From Peptoniphilus ovalis (GTDB taxonomy: Bacteria; Bacillota; Clostridia; Tissierellales; Peptoniphilaceae): DNA of 64,000 nucleotides. Below are positions 62,443 through 64,000 of this stretch, one piece after another. The DNA lies in contig NZ_JAHLQO010000003.1 in assembly GCF_018919265.1 (NCBI RefSeq), positions 186,001 to 250,000 of the forward strand, written 5' to 3'. A program made the position numbers and the translations under genes. The first letter of the stretch is position 1. The number at the start of each line of letters is the position of its first letter. The notes under the pieces are model-generated. The model made no database searches, was not told the origin of the DNA, and worked only from the letters and a program-made list of their open reading frames with translations.

Positions 62443-63609
62443 TTAATTAGATTTTAATTTTTGTATTGTTTCTATTAAATAATCGGTAAATTCTCTTGTA
62501 CTTGCATCTTCTTTGTAAGTTGTCAGTACAACTTTTCTTTCTTTTTTAGTACAAATCTCAAAGGCTTCTTCTAATATATCATTTTTATCTTTGTAACCAA
62601 TATGAACTAACATTTGCCCAGCAGCTCTAATTAAGCTTGAAGGATCAGCATATTCTCCTCTTCCATGTTCAATTAAAAAAGGTGCTGTTCCGTGAATTGC
62701 TTCGAAAAGCCCATACTGATCTCCAATATTAGAAGAAGATGCAGTTCCTAATCCACCTTGGTGTTCTGCTGCCACATCAGTAACTATATCTCCATATAGA
62801 TTTGGAAGAACAATAACTTCTATTCCTTTATTGAATTCAGAATCCATCATCTTTGCAGCCATTGCATCTACAAGTCTTTCTTGAATCTCAATTTCAGGAT
62901 AATCTTCTCCAACTTCTCTAACAGCCTTTATAAAGTTTCCATCAGCAAGTTTAACTATATTTGCCTTAGTTACAATAGTTACATTTTTCTTTCCATTCTT
63001 TCTTGCAAATTCAAAAGCTGCTCTTGCAAGTCTTTTACTTCCAGGCATTGTTTGAACTTTAAAATCAACTGCTAAATCATCATTGACTTGAATTCCTTTG
63101 TTTCCCCAAATATATTCACCTTCAATATTTTCTCTAAAAAAAGTCCAATCAATATTTTTTTCAGGAATCTTTATAGGTCTAACTGCAGCAAATAAATCAA
63201 GTCCTCTTCTCAATAGTGAATTTGCGGATACAAGATTTGGAAGCCCTTCGCCATGTCTTGGAGTAACCATAGGACCTTTCAAAATAACATCGCATTTTTT
63301 TACTTCTTCCATTACTTCGTCAGGAAGAGATTGATTAAGTTTAACTCTGTTTTCTATAGTCATACCTTCTATATGTACAAGCTCTAACTTTCCAGATTCA
63401 AATTCTTCTTTTGCAAGTTCTTTTAAAACTCTTTCAGCTTGCTCCATAATAATTGGACCAATCCCATCGCCAGGTAATATTCCAATTTTTATTTTATGCA
63501 GTTTTGAAAAATCTTTAGGTTCTTTTGAACTTTTAACTCTTTCGATTCTTTCTAATTCAGATTTAATAAGTTCTACAAATTTATCTTGAGCAATACTTAT
63601 ATTATCCAT
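62443..63609 (-). CDS. Isocitrate/isopropylmalate-family dehydrogenase
   Basis: Beta-decarboxylating dehydrogenase of 388 residues, probably isocitrate to 2-oxoglutarate. Signatures: GILPGDGIGP near residue 43, LLRRGLDLFAAVRPIKIPE with the substrate Arg, FFRENIEGEYIWG, catalytic Lys in TIVTKANIVKL, NLYGDIVTDVAAEHQGG with the metal Asp, and the cofactor loop FEAIHGTAPFLIEHGRG. The two residues after HGTAP are Phe-Leu, not the Lys-Tyr of NADP-type IDH, so NAD is more likely (inference). An extra ~35 N-terminal residues precede the fold. AAGGAGG precedes the ATG. Isopropylmalate or homoisocitrate cannot be excluded, but the aconitases nearby favour isocitrate. Confidence 0.85.
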   Translation of the reverse strand: MDNISIAQDKFVELIKSELERIERVKSSKEPKDFSKLHKIKIGILPGDGIGPIIMEQAERVLKELAKEEFESGKLELVHIEGMTIENRVKLNQSLPDEVMEEVKKCDVILKGPMVTPRHGEGLPNLVSANSLLRRGLDLFAAVRPIKIPEKNIDWTFFRENIEGEYIWGNKGIQVNDDLAVDFKVQTMPGSKRLARAAFEFARKNGKKNVTIVTKANIVKLADGNFIKAVREVGEDYPEIEIQERLVDAMAAKMMDSEFNKGIEVIVLPNLYGDIVTDVAAEHQGGLGTASSSNIGDQYGLFEAIHGTAPFLIEHGRGEYADPSSLIRAAGQMLVHIGYKDKNDILEEAFEICTKKERKVVLTTYKEDASTREFTDYLIETIQKLKSN

Positions 63610-63656
63610 GCAAAACCTCCTTGTTATTAATTTAACTAAATTTTATCTTAAATCTC

Positions 63657-63682
63657 TTGAAATTTGAAATATCAAAATCAAA
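63657..63682. promoter_or_regulatory. Imperfect palindrome at the dehydrogenase start site
   Basis: TTGAAATTTGA, 4-nt centre, TCAAAATCAAA, with a perfect core TTTGA-N4-TCAAA. It lies directly downstream of the TATAAT at 63687-63692, over the expected transcription start, where a repressor would block initiation. It also has the spacing of LTTR boxes. Confidence 0.4.
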
Positions 63683-63686
63683 TAAT

Positions 63687-63692
63687 ATTATA
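63687..63692 (-). promoter_or_regulatory. -10 of the dehydrogenase gene
   Basis: TATAAT on the minus strand, about 77 bp upstream of the ATG; no good -35 was found. Confidence 0.4.
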
Positions 63693-63720
63693 ATAAAAAG
63701 CTATAGCCTTTATTTGCATT

Positions 63721-63744
63721 AAAAAAAGAGGCTCTAAAGCCCCT
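63721..63744 (-). terminator. Terminator after the gene at the right edge
   Basis: AGGGGCT / AGCCTCT 7-bp stem (one G-U pair) with a 4-nt loop, followed by TTTTTTT on the minus strand. Confidence 0.75.
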
Positions 63745-63768
63745 TAATTTAAAGATTTAATATAAAAT

Positions 63769-64000
63769 TTATTCTTCAGTATTTTCTTCAGATTCTTCTA
63801 CTTCAACAGTTTCTTCAGTAGCTTCTTCTTTTTCATTTACATCTTCAACAACTTCTTCTTTTACTTCTTCGTTAGAAGCTTCGTCGTTTTTAGATATTTC
63901 TTTTTCATCAGCAATTATATCAGAATCAAGATTTGCATCAGCAAAGTTAAGTCCTAGCATTTCTCCAATAGTCATGTTGAATTCATCTTGTTTTGGTTCT
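63769..64000 (-). CDS. Partial gene with acidic C-terminal tail (5' end outside window)
   Basis: The frame is open to the window edge: upstream of an internal ATG at 63975 it reads on as EPKQDEFN without a stop, so what is visible is the C-terminal end of a longer protein. It reads TIGEMLGLNFADANLDSD, then about 45 residues almost entirely Glu, Asp, Val, Asn and Thr, ending ENTEE. Such tails occur on various cytosolic proteins; the family cannot be named from this part. A terminator follows. Confidence 0.6.
   Translation of the reverse strand, partial: EPKQDEFNMTIGEMLGLNFADANLDSDIIADEKEISKNDEASNEEVKEEVVEDVNEKEEATEETVEVEESEENTEE

Overview
The window is AT-rich chromosomal DNA (roughly 30% G+C by eye) from a low-GC, Gram-positive-type anaerobe. 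Strong GAGG/GGAGG ribosome-binding sites, frequent TTG starts, S-layer homology proteins, rubrerythrin, PASTA kinase PrkC, c-di-AMP cyclase CdaA, and the yicC-gmk-rpoZ-coaBC-priA-def-fmt-rsmB-rlmN-prpC-prkC-rsgA-rpe-thiN / rpmB / asp23-fakA gene order all point to Bacillota, most plausibly the Tissierellia/Peptoniphilaceae group. remA and spoVM, which sit in this locus in Bacillus, are not present, which fits a non-sporulating lineage. The genus is an inference. No rRNA, tRNA, CRISPR array, insertion sequence or prophage was seen.

Layout. 0-4.5 kb: two tandem SLH surface proteins, then a divergent two-gene unit (orphan precorrin-2-dehydrogenase-like protein plus a small cupin-like protein). 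4.5-31 kb: a housekeeping block almost entirely on the minus strand: rsmD-coaD-coiled-coil protein; recG; asp23-fakA; rpmB (plus strand); rlmN-prpC-prkC-rsgA-rpe-thiN; yicC-gmk-rpoZ-coaBC-priA-def-fmt-Zn peptidase-rsmB; asnS-leuS; nrdR-rarA. 31-36.4 kb: gltS, rubrerythrin, prmC-prfA, rpmE and a divergent ogt. 36.4-43.8 kb: a compact minus-strand unit FHA protein-FtsW/RodA-class B PBP-ispD-ispF-transaldolase-like aldolase-glpX-rho. 44-53 kb: recX plus a GIY-YIG protein (plus strand); a two-component system followed by a lipoprotein and a small membrane protein; DUF5317-like protein-cdaA-cdaR-guaB; a PhnA/YjdM zinc-ribbon protein.

The accessory part is 53.1-63.6 kb, a tricarboxylate-type catabolic island: an isocitrate/isopropylmalate-family dehydrogenase, a LysR regulator, a large aconitase-superfamily hydratase, then an operon of canonical aconitase, RraA-like aldolase, a second hydratase paralogue and a PrpF-family isomerase. 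Three aconitase-superfamily enzymes with an isomerase, an aldolase/decarboxylase and an oxidative decarboxylase suggest isomerisation, hydration/dehydration, oxidation and C-C cleavage of a tri- or dicarboxylic acid. The substrate cannot be read from sequence.

The most concrete anomaly is in the second hydratase gene. Its expected N-terminus (matching the paralogue) lies just upstream, in frame, behind a good ribosome-binding site, but is cut off by a single in-frame TGA. Other items to check are terminators that abut the ribosome-binding site of the next gene on the same strand (recG, priA, aconitase), a promoter nested in the guaB terminator, and palindromes at the rpmE/ogt, rubrerythrin and dehydrogenase promoters. 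Promoter, terminator and operator calls were read by eye and have no experimental support.
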